A DNA stretch of 64,000 bases from Cordilura impudica. Lineage: Eukaryota > Arthropoda > Insecta > Diptera > Scathophagidae. Shown piece by piece: positions 1 to 10,849 of this stretch. Under the pieces are notes generated by a model, which saw only the letters and a list, made by a program, of their open reading frames with translations, had not been told where the DNA came from and did not search any database. The stretch lies in contig OY821521.1 of the NCBI GenBank assembly GCA_963682025.1, positions 49,564,807-49,628,806 of the forward strand, read 5' to 3'. Made by a program: the position numbers and the translations under genes. The stretch's first letter is position 1. Every line of letters begins with the position of its first letter.

Positions 1-460
1 TTAAATTACACGATGTTGTTGTTTGTTGTGTATTTTAGTTTTAAAATTTTTTGTTGTGCTTCATTTCAAGTGTAAATAAATTTACAAAAAAAAAAAATTA
101 AAAAATAAGTTTTCAAATAAAAATATTTATACATGTTTATGATTTCATTTGTATAAAACAAAATTAATCATGGTGTTAAAAAATAAAATATGTATTTCTT
201 AACTTTATAGACATTTATTAGATTTGAAAAATAAGTTTGTCGTAAAAAATGTTCCAAGTTTTTTTTGCAGAGACTTTCAAAGTAAATTATAAAATTATTA
301 ATTTTTTTTTTTAATAATCGGATAATATTAAAAAAAAATAATTAAATCTTGCTGGCATTGAAAGTTGAAAATATTTGCGTGTACAAATAAAAACTTTGTA
401 GCCAAAAATGGGTGTGAAAAAAAACTGTTTTCCAAAAAAAAAAAAAAAAAAAAAAAAAAA
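1..460. other. AT-rich DNA, no gene seen
   Basis: Low-complexity AT-rich sequence with several A and T runs, the longest a pure A tract at about 434-460. I see no coding potential, RNA gene or recognisable repeat family. The A tract directly abuts the start of the mini-me-type element that follows. Confidence 0.6.
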
Positions 461-1031
461 CAAGTCAAAAAATTATAGTCGGTCTAGACCCTATACCATG
501 GTTTGGAGACCCTATCTCTTCCGTCCAACTAATTGGATATAGAAAATAAACATAAACCAACCATTGTTATTTATTTTGTTTCCTGCAAATCTGAAAAAGT
601 TCATATCGGATGCTATTTTTATATGGGGACTAGGTCGAAAAATGAGCCGCTCCTGACCATATTTGGTAAAGTCACTTATATTTTGAAAAATATATATAAA
701 CCAAATTTGAGAAAAATCTGTGCAATATTTTTGTTTTTTTGATAGATTTAAGTGAAGATCGGGAAGCAACTCTATATGGGGCTTATGACTAAGAATTGTC
801 CTATAGGGATTTTGTTGGACTACAGAATAATGGAATATATTCATATTTGCGACCTGTTGTTTGATTACAAGGATTACAGTCGGACAGACGGACGGACATC
901 GCTAAATCGACTCAGAAAGTAATTCTGAGTCGATCAGTATATAAAAGATGGGTCTATGTCAAATATTTTTGGTAGTTACAAACAGCAGCACAAAGTCATT
1001 ATACCCAAACCACATAGTGCTATAGGGTATA
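461..1031 (+). mobile_element. mini-me / DINE-like element, internally deleted (family M)
   Basis: First of eleven copies of a non-coding dispersed family, called M here. The 5' end has the CAAGT(A/C)A(A/G)AAAATTATAG start and the GGTCTAGACC core. The 3' part has GACGGACGGACATCG, a short CGACTCAG...CTGAGTCG inverted repeat, and a terminal hairpin around CCACATAGTG before TATAGGGTATA. Full copies here are about 800 bp; this one is 571 bp, so it is internally deleted. The (GTCY)n block and conserved core are the established layout of dipteran mini-me / DINE-1 / Helentron-associated elements; that assignment is by pattern only. Confidence 0.75.
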
Positions 1032-1287
1032 AAAACATCTAAGAGTGTTAAATTCGGATGTGTCGAATCTTTGATATCCTCTACCTGTGTCTTAAACTCA
1101 ATAGTACAACCAATGTTGGGTACGGCTTCCACTTCAAAACTGATGCCGATACTGAAAGTTTAAATTCGATTACCAATAATATTTTAAGTTAATTGCGTTT
1201 CTTCTTGGCCAGTTTTTATATAATTTCTTGTTATAAAAAATAATGATCGTGTCTTCTATAGAAAGAATTAATTACTATTTTATATAG

Positions 1288-1845
1288 GAGATATAGGAGA
1301 TTTATCCCAAAGTAGAAACTGGCTTGATATCACACTCATTAACAAAGCGAACAAAGTAATATCTCAGATTATAAACAAAAGGCTTTCGAGTGCATTCGAT
1401 CCCGATCTTCGCAAGGAGCAAGCTGGTTTTCGGCTCCAAAAATTGTGCATAGACCAACTGAACAGTCTCCGGATTATAATAGAATAGTCTGTTGAATGGA
1501 GATCTCCTTTGTACCTAGCCTTCATAGACTTCGAGAAGGTTTTTGGTACCCTCTAATACTCGGCTATTTGGAATGCCCTTGCTTGTAAAGGTACATCTAT
1601 CAAGATAATATCATTAACTCAAGCCCTTTACGTTAATGTAAGTTGTAGGGTGATGCATGAAGAGGCAGGGTTGCATTCAATCACCCCTGCTTTTCAACGT
1701 AATTTTAGACATTATCATGAATAGAGCAACCCGAGAGGAAAGAGGAATTTCGTGTGGTTTTCATGGAAGGCTAGAGAATCTCGGCTACGCTGATGACATC
1801 TATCTACTCTCACATAACACAGGTAACGCGGGTATGGGGATAAAC
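1288..1845 (+). pseudogene. LINE reverse transcriptase fragment, 5' part
   Basis: Degenerate non-LTR retrotransposon reverse transcriptase. In translation one sees NWLDITLINKANKVISQIIN, LRKEQAGFR, FIDFEKVF, GCIQSPLLFN and the catalytic YADDIYLLS box near 1,786-1,812, in the order expected for RT motifs, but with frameshifts and stops. The wording resembles RTE-type LINEs, though clade is not certain from fragments. The frame is cut at 1,845 by a hAT-like element and resumes at 2,513 with INTARTKI, so the two halves are one gene piece. It is dead: it lacks the endonuclease and has several disabling changes. Confidence 0.85.
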
Positions 1846-2504
1846 CAGAGTTCAGAAAAAAACACACACTGAATAAAAAGATCGTACATATATGTAAACA
1901 AACATAACTTAGACCAACACACACATATTTTTATTTTCATATCAATTATGTTTGTTTTTAAATTTTCTTCGGTGCCCAACACAATCATGACTGTGTTCGT
2001 TTCAATATTTCGTTATTTACACGAACATTTTTGTATCACGAACTTTTTGTTTCAATCACACATAAACCACACATTTTTGAGTGTTGCTTTATTTGAAGTT
2101 CATGTTCTGGTACGTGTACTGAAAAAAAAAATAGAACATGTACAATAAACAGGTTCGAGTTCAGTTATATTTTAAAGACGAGCCACAACACGACTTAAAA
2201 TATAACTGAACTCGAACCTGTTTATTGTACATGTTCTGTTTTTTTTTTCAGTACACGTACCAGAACATGAACTTCAAATAAAGCAACACTCAAAAATGTG
2301 TGATTTATGTGTGATTGAAACAAAAAGTACGTGATACAAAAATGTTCGTGTAAATAACGAAATATTAAAACGAACACAGTCATGGTTGTGTTGGGCACCG
2401 TAGAAAATTTAGAAACGCACGTAATTGATATGAAAATAAAGATATGTGTTGGCTGCTTTTGAACAGAACATTGTGTGTTTCATGTGTGTATTTTCTGAAC
2501 CTTG
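1846..2504. mobile_element. hAT-like non-autonomous inverted-repeat element with 8-bp TSD
   Basis: A 659-bp element made of two arms of about 320 bp in inverted orientation around a loop of about 19 bp near 2,176-2,194. The ends are CAGAGTTCAG on the left and its inverted partner CAAGGTTCAG on the right. An exact 8-bp direct repeat, GGATAAAC, flanks it at 1,838-1,845 and 2,505-2,512. An 8-bp duplication and a YARNG-type terminus are known hAT hallmarks. It has no transposase. Two relatives occur here, at 34,856 (truncated) and 60,354 (complete). Reading frames inside the arms are coincidental. Confidence 0.88.
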
Positions 2505-2512
2505 GGATAAAC

Positions 2513-2640
2513 ACAGCAAGAACCAAGATAATACGTATAAACTCCCCAACAACAACAAAACGTTCTTCATAAATGGTGAGGAATTTGAAGATGTCTCCAA
2601 ACTCTGCTACTTAAGCGGATGGTTCTAGTAATTTTTTTTA
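2513..2640 (+). pseudogene. LINE reverse transcriptase fragment, 3' part
   Basis: Continues the RT interrupted at 1,845. Removing the hAT-like element and one copy of its 8-bp duplication restores an unbroken reading across the junction (GMGIN then TARTK). Downstream the expected INGEEFEDVSKLCYLSG thumb region appears in another frame, so the piece carries at least one frameshift. Similarity fades near 2,640. Confidence 0.75.
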
Positions 2641-2880
2641 ACGACCGAACCCCGCCTCACACTTACCCACACCATCCAACCGAGGGGGCATGCCTCCTCA
2701 ACGTATGGACCGCGTACACACCATGGTCCGAACCCTGGCGGATTCCAAGAGCTGGCAAGTAGATTGCGTGGTCATAAATCAGCTACAGACTATATCGCCA
2801 GCTGATATTAGGAACAGACAAACTTAAAAAACATAAAAAACAAAACATTAAAATTGAAATCAACTACATTATGAAATACA
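2641..2880. other. GC-richer patch, unassigned
   Basis: A short stretch clearly richer in C and G than its surroundings, with a look of eroded coding sequence or LINE 3' end, ending in an A-rich run near 2,826-2,860. No domain could be read from it. Confidence 0.3.
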
Positions 2881-4135
2881 TTTTAATCATGACAAATTCT
2901 GAGGAAAGGATAAGAATTAGCGTAATTAGTCCTAAAATAGCCCAAATGAAGCGGATTAAAATGTCTTGTGAATTGTGGATTGTGAAAACTCAAATTTGAT
3001 AAAAGAACCTCCGAGTCAACGTCACCATTCGCAAGGTTGAAAAAAAAGGTAACACCCAACATGATCCTCCTACTCTCAAATGTTGGAAGCCTGATAAGCT
3101 TTAGTCTATTAGTATATGATGGTAAGTCATCATAACTCGAATCTAAACCACGTAGACAGAATAGCAAAAACTTTCTCTGCACAGACTGCATTGGCATGAA
3201 CTTGATAATATAGATTCCATATTATTGATGAATATTCCAAAATTGGTCTTACAAGTGCTGTATAAAGCTGTTTAGTAACGTATGGTTCTGAAAAAACTCT
3301 TTAGCCCATCTTTTAGCGAAACCAAGAGTAGATCTTGTCTTATTAACAATCATACTAATATGACCAATGAAGTCAAGTTTCCTATCCATACGTACACCAA
3401 GATCCAGAAATGTTTGAACAGTATCCAATAATATTCCATTAATGCAATACTCGTTAGAAATTATCCCCTTTCTGTGAAATACTACATGTTTACATTTCTT
3501 AAGATTCAGTTCCATCAAGTTCACATTACACCATTCAACTAATAAATCAAGCGCACGCTAAAAGGTAATATGACCATTTATGTCATTGAAACTGTGAAAT
3601 AACTTAACACCATCTGCATACATAAGGATGTTGCAATTCAAAATTACAGTTGTAAGATCATTTAGGAATAGTAAAAACAAAAACGGACCCAAATGACTGC
3701 CTTGGGGAACGCCAGAAGTAACTCTTATAATTTTAGATTCAATATTGCGAATCTTGACCCTTTGGGATCTAAACGTAAGATACGATTCAATCCACAGAAC
3801 GTTTAAAGCAAAATGATTTACTTATCGCAGTATTTAGCCCCGTTATAGGCTCTTCTTGGCCAATATTAAGCATTATACCAAGAGTAGGTTGATATCGATC
3901 TTCAGGTAAGGATATTGGATCAATGCAATTCACTACAAAACTGCCAACATTATCCACAAATAATAAATCCAACATATTTTTGTTCATGTTCAAAACGCAA
4001 TTTTTCTGAAATACCCCCAAAACAGATATACTCTCAAGAAGTGTACCGTAAAAGCGAAATGTCGTAGATGCATCAAATCAGACGAATAATGCCATAATAC
4101 GTTAGGTTAATTGAAATAATCAAGTATGAGAAGTG
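2880..4135 (-). pseudogene. Jockey/CR1-type LINE fragment (endonuclease end joined to RT)
   Basis: Read on the minus strand, an endonuclease C-terminus comes first (about 4,135-3,820; QKNCVLNMNKNMLDLLFV then a Hp-x-LGI motif). Then come RT motifs SGVPQGSHLGPFLF (about 3,700), YADG in place of the catalytic YADD (about 3,625), and a thumb region with LNLKKCKHVVFHRK and LDLGVRMDRKLDFIGHIS (3,524-3,249), followed by the post-RT segment to 2,883. The N-terminal half of the RT is missing, so the endonuclease is fused to mid-RT by deletion. Jockey/CR1-like non-LTR elements have this EN-RT order. Stops, frameshifts and the D-to-G change in the active site make it non-functional. Confidence 0.85.
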
Positions 4136-4159
4136 AGCCATGTTTCCGACAATTACTTA

Positions 4160-5000
4160 CAGAGGAAATTGCATTAAGATGAGTACATGATGATGTACAG
4201 AAGCATGCGAAGGTCACTTAACGATACGACTCGAAATGCTATTGATTGGAATCCCCAAGGCAGCTGCCAAATTAAGATAGAAGCTGCCAGAATCAGCAAG
4301 AGCTGAAACGATATTAAAGCACTCCTTATGAAGCTTTTAAGCTTTGAGAGATCACGAAGTAGCAACGATCCCAATGCCCATAGTGTAACTCTGACGAGTA
4401 CCGGATAATATCAGAGAAAAAAAATTCGATATTCTTCATCTAAGTTACTACAACAGAAAGCATTTGACGAGACCCAAAGGCATTCGGCATGTTCCTCTAT
4501 AAAGCAGTGTTCTGTTATAGCTGCCAGTATCATAAAAAATACCGGGGAGTAAAGCTAATGCATTTGAGCGTTCTCGGCTGAGAGATAACCAAATCAATCT
4601 TATAATCGTCCATGTTAATCCATTGACTCCACAACGATGTGTTATGCCAGTGGTGCAAATTACCAGAATTCCACTACCATATTCCAATTCCGCTGGAACC
4701 TGTAAGGTAGTTGCCTATCTTGCCAGCTCATAGCTTTGTAGTTTCCTGGGATATCCATGTACCCTAGTAACAACATGAGTTTAATATCACACTTCTTGGC
4801 CATCTCATTTAAGGATGGTTATTTCTTTCAGGAACCATGATTCCTTGCCATCACCTCTATCTGATATACATACATCAAACCAGGCTCCTTTGAATATCCT
4901 GTAATTTCGATCTATCAGTGTATTAATTTATTTAATATCTGCTACCTGGGTCTTTCCAGACCAAGATTCTCTGCTTTGGGTATTATGGTGTTGCCATGTC
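4160..5000 (-). pseudogene. LINE RNase H and C-terminal fragment
   Basis: On the minus strand the sequence runs from an RNase H end near 4,810-4,690, with GYMDIPGN and SWQ..LPYRFQR, into a C-terminal zinc-motif region (4,687-4,448; WLSLSRERSNALALLPG and CRMPLGL) and the tail at 4,374-4,174. Non-LTR elements of the I/R1 group carry RNase H after RT. The GY-x-DIP...SW...PY.FQR string recurs at 45,000-45,090, so both belong to one LINE family. Frameshifts are frequent. Confidence 0.65.
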
Positions 5001-5099
5001 GTTTAAATAAACTCCTTGAAGTAGAGTGATAATTGAAGATCACACTATGGGGCGGTCCCGGAACAACCCGATCTGACAAAGATAACACAACAAATCTGG

Positions 5100-5345
5100 A
5101 AAAAGTTTTCTTTATTACTCAACATAATCTCCTTTTAATAAGAACTTTATAATAAGAACTTTTTACCCTTTGATATCCTGCTTATTGTAAGAACTGTCCG
5201 ATTCCTTAAAATAACCATCAACCGCAACTCCACCTCTTCATTATTGGCAAATCTTTAACCACCGCTCCATTTTTTCAGATTTGGAAATAGAAAATAATCC
5301 GAGGGAGCTAATTATGGTAAATAAGGTGCGTGATGAGAAGCAATT
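5100..5345 (-). pseudogene. mariner transposase C-terminal remnant
   Basis: Minus-strand reading gives pieces of the mariner C-terminal domain: a PSDYFLFPNLKKW string carrying the third catalytic aspartate region, then RFANNEEVE and a following VDGYF-like segment. These are landmarks of the DD34D mariner transposase. The fragment has in-frame stops and shifts and lacks the N-terminal two thirds. It appears unrelated to the long-TIR element just downstream. Confidence 0.7.
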
Positions 5346-5379
5346 TCATGGATAGTGCATGTGTAAACTGGTGCATTGA

Positions 5380-5655
5380 TCATATAATGCGGCCTGTTTC
5401 CTTAATTTCATCACTGTTTTCAGTGGTATTTTTGCAATCGTGGTCTTCTTCGCCTACTTCGCTACATTGAGTCTGAAGTTCAGTTTCCTGTCTTGGAATA
5501 CCCCAAGGTATTTTGATTTGTCTTATGTAGAGAAGGCGATCTAAGTAGCGTCGCGAGATATAGGATCGAAAGCAGGCATCTTAACTTCCTTGGTCGGATT
5601 AACTTCACGACCGCAGACTACTCGACCATTATTGTAGCTGCACAAGAGTTCTTTG
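5380..5655 (+). pseudogene. possible LINE-like coding debris
   Basis: A short moderately GC-rich stretch whose plus-strand reading contains a weak resemblance to the thumb/connection region of non-LTR reverse transcriptases (LKFSFLSWNTPRYFDLSYVEKA). I cannot place it in a family with confidence. It lies between a mariner remnant and the long-TIR element. Confidence 0.25.
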
Positions 5656-5657
5656 TA

Positions 5658-6470
5658 AAGGCTGTTTTTTTTTAGACTTGTGGTTTTCAAGAAGAAATAA
5701 AATGCATATATTTTAATGTTATGGCCAAGAATTTAGCTTTATTATAAAGAAAAGGGTTTGCCATTATGGTTTAAAAATGATTTGAGGCAAGCGGCCGTGG
5801 CGGCTGGCTTGAATAAATTCCAGCCGAGAGGCCCAATTTTCGGGCTTATCTGCATAAACAAGCGACTTCACATAACCCCACAAAAATAAGTCCAGCGGTG
5901 TTAAATCGCACGATCTTGGAGGCCACGGCACAGGCCCACGACGAGATAATGCGCTCACCAAAACTTTCCATCAATGAATTGTTTGCTTCGTTGGCTGTAT
6001 GGAACCAAAGGTCGTCCACATCAACATCCTCCAATTCAGGCACGAAAAAGTCATCAATCATGGATCTATAGCGTTCCCCAGTGACTGTTGCATTATGGCC
6101 GGCTTTATTTCTGAAGAAATATGATCCCCTCTGCCCATAGAGCACACCAAACAGTGATTTTTTGAGGATATAACGGAGTCTCAGCAATGGCTTGTAAATT
6201 ATCGCCACTCCAAATGTGACAATATTGTTTATTAACGTATCTATTTAATCAAAAGTGGGATTCATCGCTTATCAAAATTTTCTTGGGAAAATCGGGATCG
6301 GTGGCCATCTCGTTTTGGGCCCAGCCGCGGCGGCCACTTGCCCCAAACCATTTTTAAAACATAATGGCAAACCCTTATCTTTATAATAAAGCTTAATTTT
6401 TGGCCATAACGTTAAATTATATGCATTTTATTTCTTCCTGAAAACCACAAGTCTAAAAAAAACACCAACG
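5658..6470. mobile_element. DNA transposon with about 155-bp inverted repeats
   Basis: The ends are inverted copies of one another over roughly 150 bp: left 5,658-5,808, right 6,312-6,470 (shared blocks TTTAGACTTGTGGTTTTC, AGAAATAAAATGCATAT, GGGTTTGCCATTATG). Between them lies a broken DDE transposase on the minus strand. The inverted repeats reach into coding sequence, so an internal deletion or duplication has probably remodelled the element. No clean target duplication could be defined. Confidence 0.75.
5764..6310 (-). pseudogene. DDE transposase fragment (IS630/Tc1-mariner type), second Asp motif lost
   Basis: The minus strand reads KKILISDESHF (first catalytic Asp), YVNKQYCHIWSG, VTGERYRSMIDDFFVPEL, then WFHTANEA, then WPPRSCDLTPLDLFLWGYVK with the third acidic site. 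In the arthropod DDE family this resembles, the second Asp sits in a WFQ-x-DGA-x-x-H string. Here WF is followed directly by HTANEA, so about seven residues including that Asp are missing. The frame also shifts between the 120-residue and 65-residue blocks. The same family, judging by its N-terminal part, is seen at 62,984-63,211. Confidence 0.8.
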
Positions 6471-6809
6471 CTAAGCAAAACATTGCAGCCATTATTCCTC
6501 CAGGGAAATATCATTGAGTTTAGCGCTGTGATCCAAAGATGTTGGGAGGCAACATCTGTTTGTCGTGTTTTCCTGTTAATTAATCTGGATATATCAGAAG
6601 TTACGAACTTAAATGTTATCGTAACTTTTTGTATTAATGAAATGGACACAGAACTTGTTCGACTACTATGCCACTATTATCGGGGCAGTATAATGTAGAA
6701 GCCATTAAAAGGATGGTACCCACAAGCTCGTGAAGAATGGTTTGCGTTTGCAACGATAATTGATACAGTTAATGATTTATATCCTTTATATGCAAAGTTT
6801 AAATTAATA
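6471..6809. other. unassigned AT-rich sequence
   Basis: Single-copy-looking AT-rich sequence between the long-TIR element and the next M copy. A 71-residue plus frame at 6,483-6,698 has no recognisable motif and is best treated as chance. Confidence 0.4.
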
Positions 6810-7401
6810 ACAAGTAAGAAAATTATAGTCGGTCTAGACCGACCATATGATATCCTATATCATGGTTAAGAGACCCTATCTTTCGGTCCAACCAAATTTG
6901 AGAAAAATCTGTGCAATATTTTTGTTTTCTGATAGATTTAAGTGAAGATCGGGAAGCAGCTTATATGGGACCTATGACTAAGAATTGTCCTATAGGGATT
7001 ATTTTTGGACTACTGATTAATGGATATAATAAACACATACAAACCCAATTTAACTGAGATCTATATTATAATTTGGATTTTATGGCACTTCATGTCAGTT
7101 TCATAGGGGTCATTTGTATGGGGGCTAGGTCTGAACATGAACAGAATTTCACCAATTTCAATACCGTTCATCCTATAGCCGATAAAAGCTTACATACCAA
7201 ATTTCATCAAAATATATTCATTTTTGCGACCTGTAGTTTGATTACAAGCTTTACATGGACACACAGACGGACGGACATTGCTAAAGTGATTCTGAGTCGA
7301 TCGGTATAATAAAAGATGGGTCTAGGTAAAATATTTTTGGTAGTTACAAACAGCACCACAAAGTCATTATACCCAAACCACATAGTGTGGTATAGGGTAT
7401 A
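6810..7401 (+). mobile_element. mini-me / DINE-like element (family M), internally deleted
   Basis: Starts ACAAGTAAGAAAATTATAG with the GTCTAGAC palindrome core and ends with CCACATAGTG...TATAGGGTATA. Contains the GACGGACGGACATTGC block. It lacks the 5' internal segment present in full copies (592 bp against about 800). Confidence 0.8.
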
Positions 7402-9430
7402 AAAAGTTAATTATGACATCCAAAGCAAATGATTAGAATGTATTCGTACTTCATGGAATCGATAAAAACATCAAGATTTCACTTCCTTGTATGCCATTTT
7501 GGATGCTGGTTTCTATTTAAAAATTTTGAGGTTGTTTCAAAACGCTATGGCAAGCCAGTAACAAGGTCTACAAGTCACACTAGTTCAGTTGTCAGGTATA
7601 TGGGCCCAAATGGACTGTAGTGTACCAAGTAATTGCCCATTAGATTGAATACCAATTTATATTATAAATATTTCTAGATTGTACCCATTTTGTAGTTTAA
7701 GAAAATATGTCTTTTCAAAGTCATTTGGAATTTCTATTGAATACATTTCCTAACCAAACGAGTAACATTGATAACGACAAAAATAAAACTTTATTTGGAA
7801 TCAATACTTTAGTCAACAGACCATTTAAATGCTACCAGTTTTTTTTCCAGCAAAATTATATAAATTTTATTTTATTATCGTTATTTTATCAAAATTAACA
7901 AAGCAACATTTTTATTGGTTATTAATAAATTGATAGGTTTAACATTAAAAATATAATAAATTATAAAAATATATAAAAAAAAAATCCAGTATTTTTATGT
8001 TGAGATGAAAAAAAAAAATCAAATTATTCACATTCAATTAAAATAAAACCAAAACTTGACATTTTTTAAACAACAAAATATATCAACTCAGCTAAAGCAT
8101 TTCGGAATCACTGTTTTCTTCTTCGACCAAGACTTAGCACTAATACAGCTTGTATCATCCTAAGTTTTATGGCTTTTTATTTTACTCGTATACTTATTAT
8201 ATAGTCTAAATTATGATCAGTTAGTTATAACACATTGATATGTATGAAACTATTAAGTTATCAAATCATACTTCCAAATATATTCAGGCATGTAATATTG
8301 ATTTCATCAATATTGAGTTTAAGAAAATATATTTTTATATATAAAAAAACCATAAAAACAATCAAACTAATCAAGATTTGGCTCCATGTAATAAAAAAAA
8401 AGTCGTAAAATTTTGGGGAACTTTATTAACCACTAAGTATTTTAATGGCACATTTACATATTTTATATTAAGTTGTTAGAGAAAGACAATGTCAGAATAT
8501 TCCCATGTTCAATGGAAAAAGGCCAACTCCATTTCCAATTTTGTTTCAGAAAAAATTTCAATAATAAATTAGAGTGTTACATTTTTTGTAAAAGGAAAAA
8601 CAGAAAATAAGTGGAGAAAGCTGTAAATCGTTAACATTTTGGCTCCGCATATAGGCCAAATAAAGTTAAGGGAGATATAAATCCCCATTACTAGTTTAAA
8701 AAGAGCAGATTCATGAACAACGATTATTTCATAGGCATGAAACTTCGATATGTTATAGTAATAGAAAAAAATAAGAATAAAATCTCATATTAAGGGATAA
8801 AAAGCTACAAAAATGGCCGTTTTTTTTTGTTTTTTGCATACATTTTACATTTGCTGCAAAGTAACCATATACAAATTGGACATCATATGAAAGGTATTTG
8901 CAAGGCTCATTCAATAGATTTGAAGACATAAATGATCGTGCATACCTGCTTGTGTTCGTTTCTAATTTTAAATCAAATCTCACACATATTACTCGCAGTT
9001 CTGTTTAAGTGAGAACTTATTCCATTTTTTTTTAATATAGTGGCTTTAGTTGATTTTTCCTAAAGATATGCTGGCAACTCTGTGCACAATAAATAAGTTA
9101 TATGGGTATCAATAATTTTACTTTTGTGAGCACACAACCAATGTGTATAAAAAGATTTTATTATCAAAAATTTGACACATAATCCCATAACAAAGTTATT
9201 GAAAACAAAGTTATTGAAGACAATACATTGTAAACTTTTACAAAATTCAAAATTTGCAAATTATATATATTTTTCTGGCGTAATCACAAATTTGTTACGA
9301 AAAATACAATTTAGAAAAAAAAAAATAGATAAACGAAACTTTAAAACTTCTATACCAAGGTCGATTAAAACAATAAAAATGGATGATGGTATGAAAGAAA
9401 ATATATAAAATCTTAACAGTTACTTACATA
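7402..9430. other. long AT-rich stretch, no feature recognised
   Basis: About 2 kb of AT-rich sequence with short poly-A and poly-T runs. Frames of 60-80 residues at 7,429, 7,707, 8,753 and 9,172 show no conserved motif and have low-complexity composition. I see no inverted-repeat ends or tandem array. Confidence 0.5.
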
Positions 9431-9706
9431 TTCATCCAATTAATCTGAAACTTCGCCCATAGTATTTTTGTGACTATAGATTAATTTTGGGGTAGTCATG
9501 CACAGTCACACACAGTCACGGAGTGATTAAAAACCCATTTCCCCTTATCCGATCGATATGAAACTTGGTCGATAGACTTGCTGTAAAAAAATATTTACTT
9601 CGACATAGTCACGCACAGTCGCGCACAGTCACGGAGTGATTCACAACTCATATTCATAAGGAAAGAAAGAATTTTAATAAAAACTTTGTTTTTATGGGTT
9701 AGATTA
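9430..9706 (+). repeat. short copy of the 123-bp satellite-bearing repeat
   Basis: About two units of the AGTCACGCACAGTCACGGAG-type repeat (with CCGATCGAT...AAACTTGGTC) followed by a unique 3' segment with GGAAAGAAAGAATTTTAAT and TTTTATGGGTTAGATTA. The same 3' segment ends the long array at 20,690-21,706. Homology stops exactly at TTA 9,704-9,706, where the next element begins. Confidence 0.85.
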
Positions 9707-10464
9707 CACCAGGCAACAAGGCTTTGGACTGGAGCAACCAAATATATTTCCTAGGGTGGTTTGGTTGGCTCAATTCGAATCTGTAATAGGTTTTTCTCTA
9801 TCACGTCAGGTTTTCGAGATACAAAAAAATGTCTTTCTTCGATTTTTACATAAAAAATCAAGGAATTTTCAAAAGTGAATGGCGTTATTTGAACGTCGTT
9901 TGTATTTTGTTTGTTCGGTTTCACGTATTAGAGTCCAGCATGCTCTTGTCCCAAAAGCTTTGATAATTTCTTCAAATTTTCATTAAATCTTGGTGAGCAC
10001 GCTCCCGTGTTCGTCGCTCACCGCACCTCGGTTTTGTGGAAAAAAATCTAAATGCGAATGAAGAAAATGCATTTTGAGTAACATTCGTGCACCTTATTCG
10101 TGATAATTTTTCAATAAATCAGCAACAATTTGTCTGTAGTTTTCACTTTTATTGTTTCCAAGAAAACTGTCCACGATGCTCTTGAAAGATTTGTAGGCTG
10201 CATTTTCTTCTGCCTTCTTTGATTTAAGTCCAGAGCCTTGAGAAAATTCTTAGAAAGGGCCAATTTTATGTGTAGCGGCGGAAGAAGAACGTTATTTGGA
10301 TCAATTAATGGTTTATTTGAAATATTTTGTTTTCCTGGAGAATACTCAGTTCTTTTTGGCCTCTCTGTTCTGACGTAATGACATGTAGCGCGACTATCCA
10401 ATAGTCAAAGGAAACAACAATATTTTGTGAAACTTCCTTGCATACCAACCAACAAATCAATGAC

Positions 10465-10849
10465 CTGAAACAGATTAATTTACAGTTATTTACGATGGTC
10501 TATACTATACTAGCAGATTCCAGCGCTCGAAATTTGAGTGAAATTTCTAGGCGGCTTTATTTTTCAACTTAGCCAACTCATTAACAAACTCATTAACAAA
10601 TTTAATAAAACACACATAGCATATGTATAATTTTATATATGTGTTAGTGGCAACTTTAAATGCAGTTTATTCATAACAAAGATAAAAATTTAAAAATCTG
10701 TAAATCTGCAAAACGGCTAAAAAGAAATAACTTTCAAATAATATACGTTTGGTCAAAATCGGGACAAAACGGTAGAACAAAACATCGGTCACAAGAAATC
10801 GCCTAGCCTATTAATATTAGAGATAAACAAAGAAATTTAAATCACACAC
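10465..10849 (-). other. intron within copy A, with splice sites
   Basis: On the minus strand the donor is CTTAAG|GTGTGT at 10,850/10,849 and the acceptor is CTGTTTCAG|GTCATT at 10,465/10,464. Splicing joins CGDLK to VIDLL in phase 0, matching the continuous CGDLKVI string I know from relatives. A Helitron lies inside it. Confidence 0.7.
10510..10823 (-). mobile_element. non-autonomous Helitron (family H), inside the intron
   Basis: Minus-oriented: starts TCTCTAATATTAATAGGC and ends ...CTAG, with plus-strand A at 10,509 and T at 10,824. This is Helitron-like insertion between A and T without target duplication. It is 314 bp long, against about 376 bp for the fullest copies, and contains the family landmarks CATCGGTCACAAGAAATC and CAGCGCTCGAAATT. 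Confidence 0.88.

Noticed and set aside
512..844. 110-residue minus-strand frame and similar 60-65-residue frames in other M copies
   Set aside because: The same peptide wording appears in several copies only because the DNA is repeated; frames are broken at different places and have no domain.
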